This document shows positions 63,507-64,000 of a stretch of DNA of 64,000 bases, one piece after another (within the stretch, counting starts at the first letter, position 1; the number at the start of each line of letters is the position of its first letter). Made by a program: the position numbers and the translations under genes. Origin of the DNA: DATBLY01 sp963705545 (GTDB lineage: Bacteria; Actinomycetota; UBA4738; HRBIN12); assembly GCA_963705545.1 (NCBI GenBank), contig CAVPJX010000001.1, positions 1,488,001 through 1,552,000 of the forward strand, given 5' to 3'. A model generated the notes under the pieces. It worked only from the letters and a program-made list of their open reading frames with translations, ran no database searches and was not told where the DNA came from.

Positions 63507-64000
63507 ATGCCGATCCGCGTCCTGGTCGTCGACGACCACCAGACGTTCCGGAGCGCACTCGTGTGCGCGCTCTCCTGCGTGGACGGGATCCAGGTGATCG
63601 GCGAGGCGAGCGGCGGCATCGCGGCATGTGGATCGGCGGTCGAGCTCGAGCCGGACGTGATCGTCATGGACGTCTCGATGCCGGACCTCTCCGGGATCGA
63701 TGCGATGCAACGGATCCACCGACGCCTGCCCGAGATGCCCGTGGTCTTCCTCACCGCGCGGGGCGACGCGGGCGTCCGCCGCGAGGCGCTCGGCGCCGGC
63801 GGCGCCGGCTACGTGACGAAGGGGGCGATGCTCGTCGAGATCGTCCGCGCGCTCCGGGCAGCCGCCGGCGCGGACCGCGAGCCGGAGGCGCCTCCCTCAG
63901 TCGGTGTCGCGCCGCTCGACCGACCGGAGCCGCCGGCAGAGCTCGATCAGGAGCTTCTTGGTCAGCTCGGGATGCTGGTCGAGCAAGGCGTTGAAGTCCC
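63507..64000 (+). CDS. Response regulator receiver protein, 3' end beyond the window
   Basis: The first 120 residues form a receiver domain like those of NarL/LuxR regulators: IRVLVVDDHQTFRSAL, phosphoacceptor in VIVMDVSMPDLSG, T in FLTARGD and lysine in GYVTKGAM. An AGGAGGGACC ribosome-binding site precedes the ATG. The frame stays open to the window edge but loses receiver or helix-turn-helix character after about residue 128. There it crosses the end of a plausible gene on the other strand. So the true 3' end is uncertain: a missing output domain, a frameshift or a long overlap are all possible. Confidence 0.75.
   Translation, partial: MPIRVLVVDDHQTFRSALVCALSCVDGIQVIGEASGGIAACGSAVELEPDVIVMDVSMPDLSGIDAMQRIHRRLPEMPVVFLTARGDAGVRREALGAGGAGYVTKGAMLVEIVRALRAAAGADREPEAPPSVGVAPLDRPEPPAELDQELLGQLGMLVEQGVEV
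63897..64000 (-). CDS. C-terminal end of a cNMP-binding-domain protein
   Basis: On the minus strand a frame enters from the right edge and ends at 63897. Its 33 residues read DFNALLDQHPELTKKLLIELCRRLRSVE... and match the last helix of cyclic-nucleotide-binding domains (helix after the barrel in CRP-like proteins). There is no helix-turn-helix after it, so this is not a normal CRP regulator. The rest lies outside the window. Confidence 0.5.
   Translation of the reverse strand, partial: DFNALLDQHPELTKKLLIELCRRLRSVERRDTD

Overview
The window is a dense, high-GC (roughly two-thirds G+C by eye) stretch of bacterial chromosome. About sixty protein genes and one tRNA lie on both strands, mostly with very short gaps and many 4-nt stop/start overlaps. 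The gene content points to an actinobacterium (Actinomycetota) outside the well-studied genera. It has the clpC, radA, carD, PIN/TRAM, ispD, ispF, rlmB, tRNA-Thr neighbourhood. It also has actinobacterial small families (DUF3054, DUF2630, DUF3263, DUF5679), a LytR_C protein next to DUF3263, and many genes whose -10 box sits 6-9 nt before the start codon (leaderless transcription). I saw no insertion sequence, prophage, CRISPR array or replication origin.

Layout. 1-14 kb: DUF3054 membrane protein, AlkD-like DNA glycosylase, RidA-like deaminase, an MMPL exporter with a divergent TetR repressor and palindromic operator, the threonine-degradation pair tdh-kbl, a lipoprotein, a DEAD-box helicase, transketolase and a GAF-PAS-GGDEF-EAL protein. 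14-20 kb: a lysine-2,3-aminomutase-like radical SAM enzyme coupled to a nitrilase-family hydrolase, then secreted or anchored hydrolases (phosphoesterase, sulfatase). 20-23 kb: molybdenum cofactor genes, with a MogA-XdhC fusion divergent from a moaA that carries a one-base frameshift. 23-34 kb: an orphan oligopeptide-type binding protein, an S9 peptidase broken by three single-base shifts, a PrmC-like methyltransferase, a divergent GroES-like protein, YjbQ, a C45 Ntn-hydrolase paired with an ATP-grasp ligase, and an SLH-NlpC/P60 wall hydrolase.

34-47 kb: thioesterase, an MFS transporter fused to a cyclic-nucleotide-binding domain, CIRCE-controlled groEL, a second S9 peptidase, acetyl-CoA synthetase, an Fe-S-type Rrf2 regulator, a single-domain response regulator, LytR_C/DUF3263 and a large GAF-PAS histidine kinase. 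47-50 kb: a five-gene sulfur-relay operon, dsrE-tusA-SQR-tusA-dsrE. 50-64 kb: a P450, tRNA-Thr, then the housekeeping run rlmB, ispF, ispD, PIN/TRAM, carD, radA and clpC. Interspersed in that run are a RIO-type kinase, a decayed ECF sigma factor, and a zinc-ribbon/LamG membrane protein. The window ends in a response regulator that converges on a cNMP-domain protein.

The least ordinary items are the sulfur-relay operon, the ATP-grasp/C45 pair, the radical SAM/nitrilase pair, the MogA-XdhC and MFS-cNMP fusions, the widespread leaderless signals, and a set of single-base frameshifts in otherwise intact genes. I found no candidate that I can firmly call a new defence or biosynthetic system.
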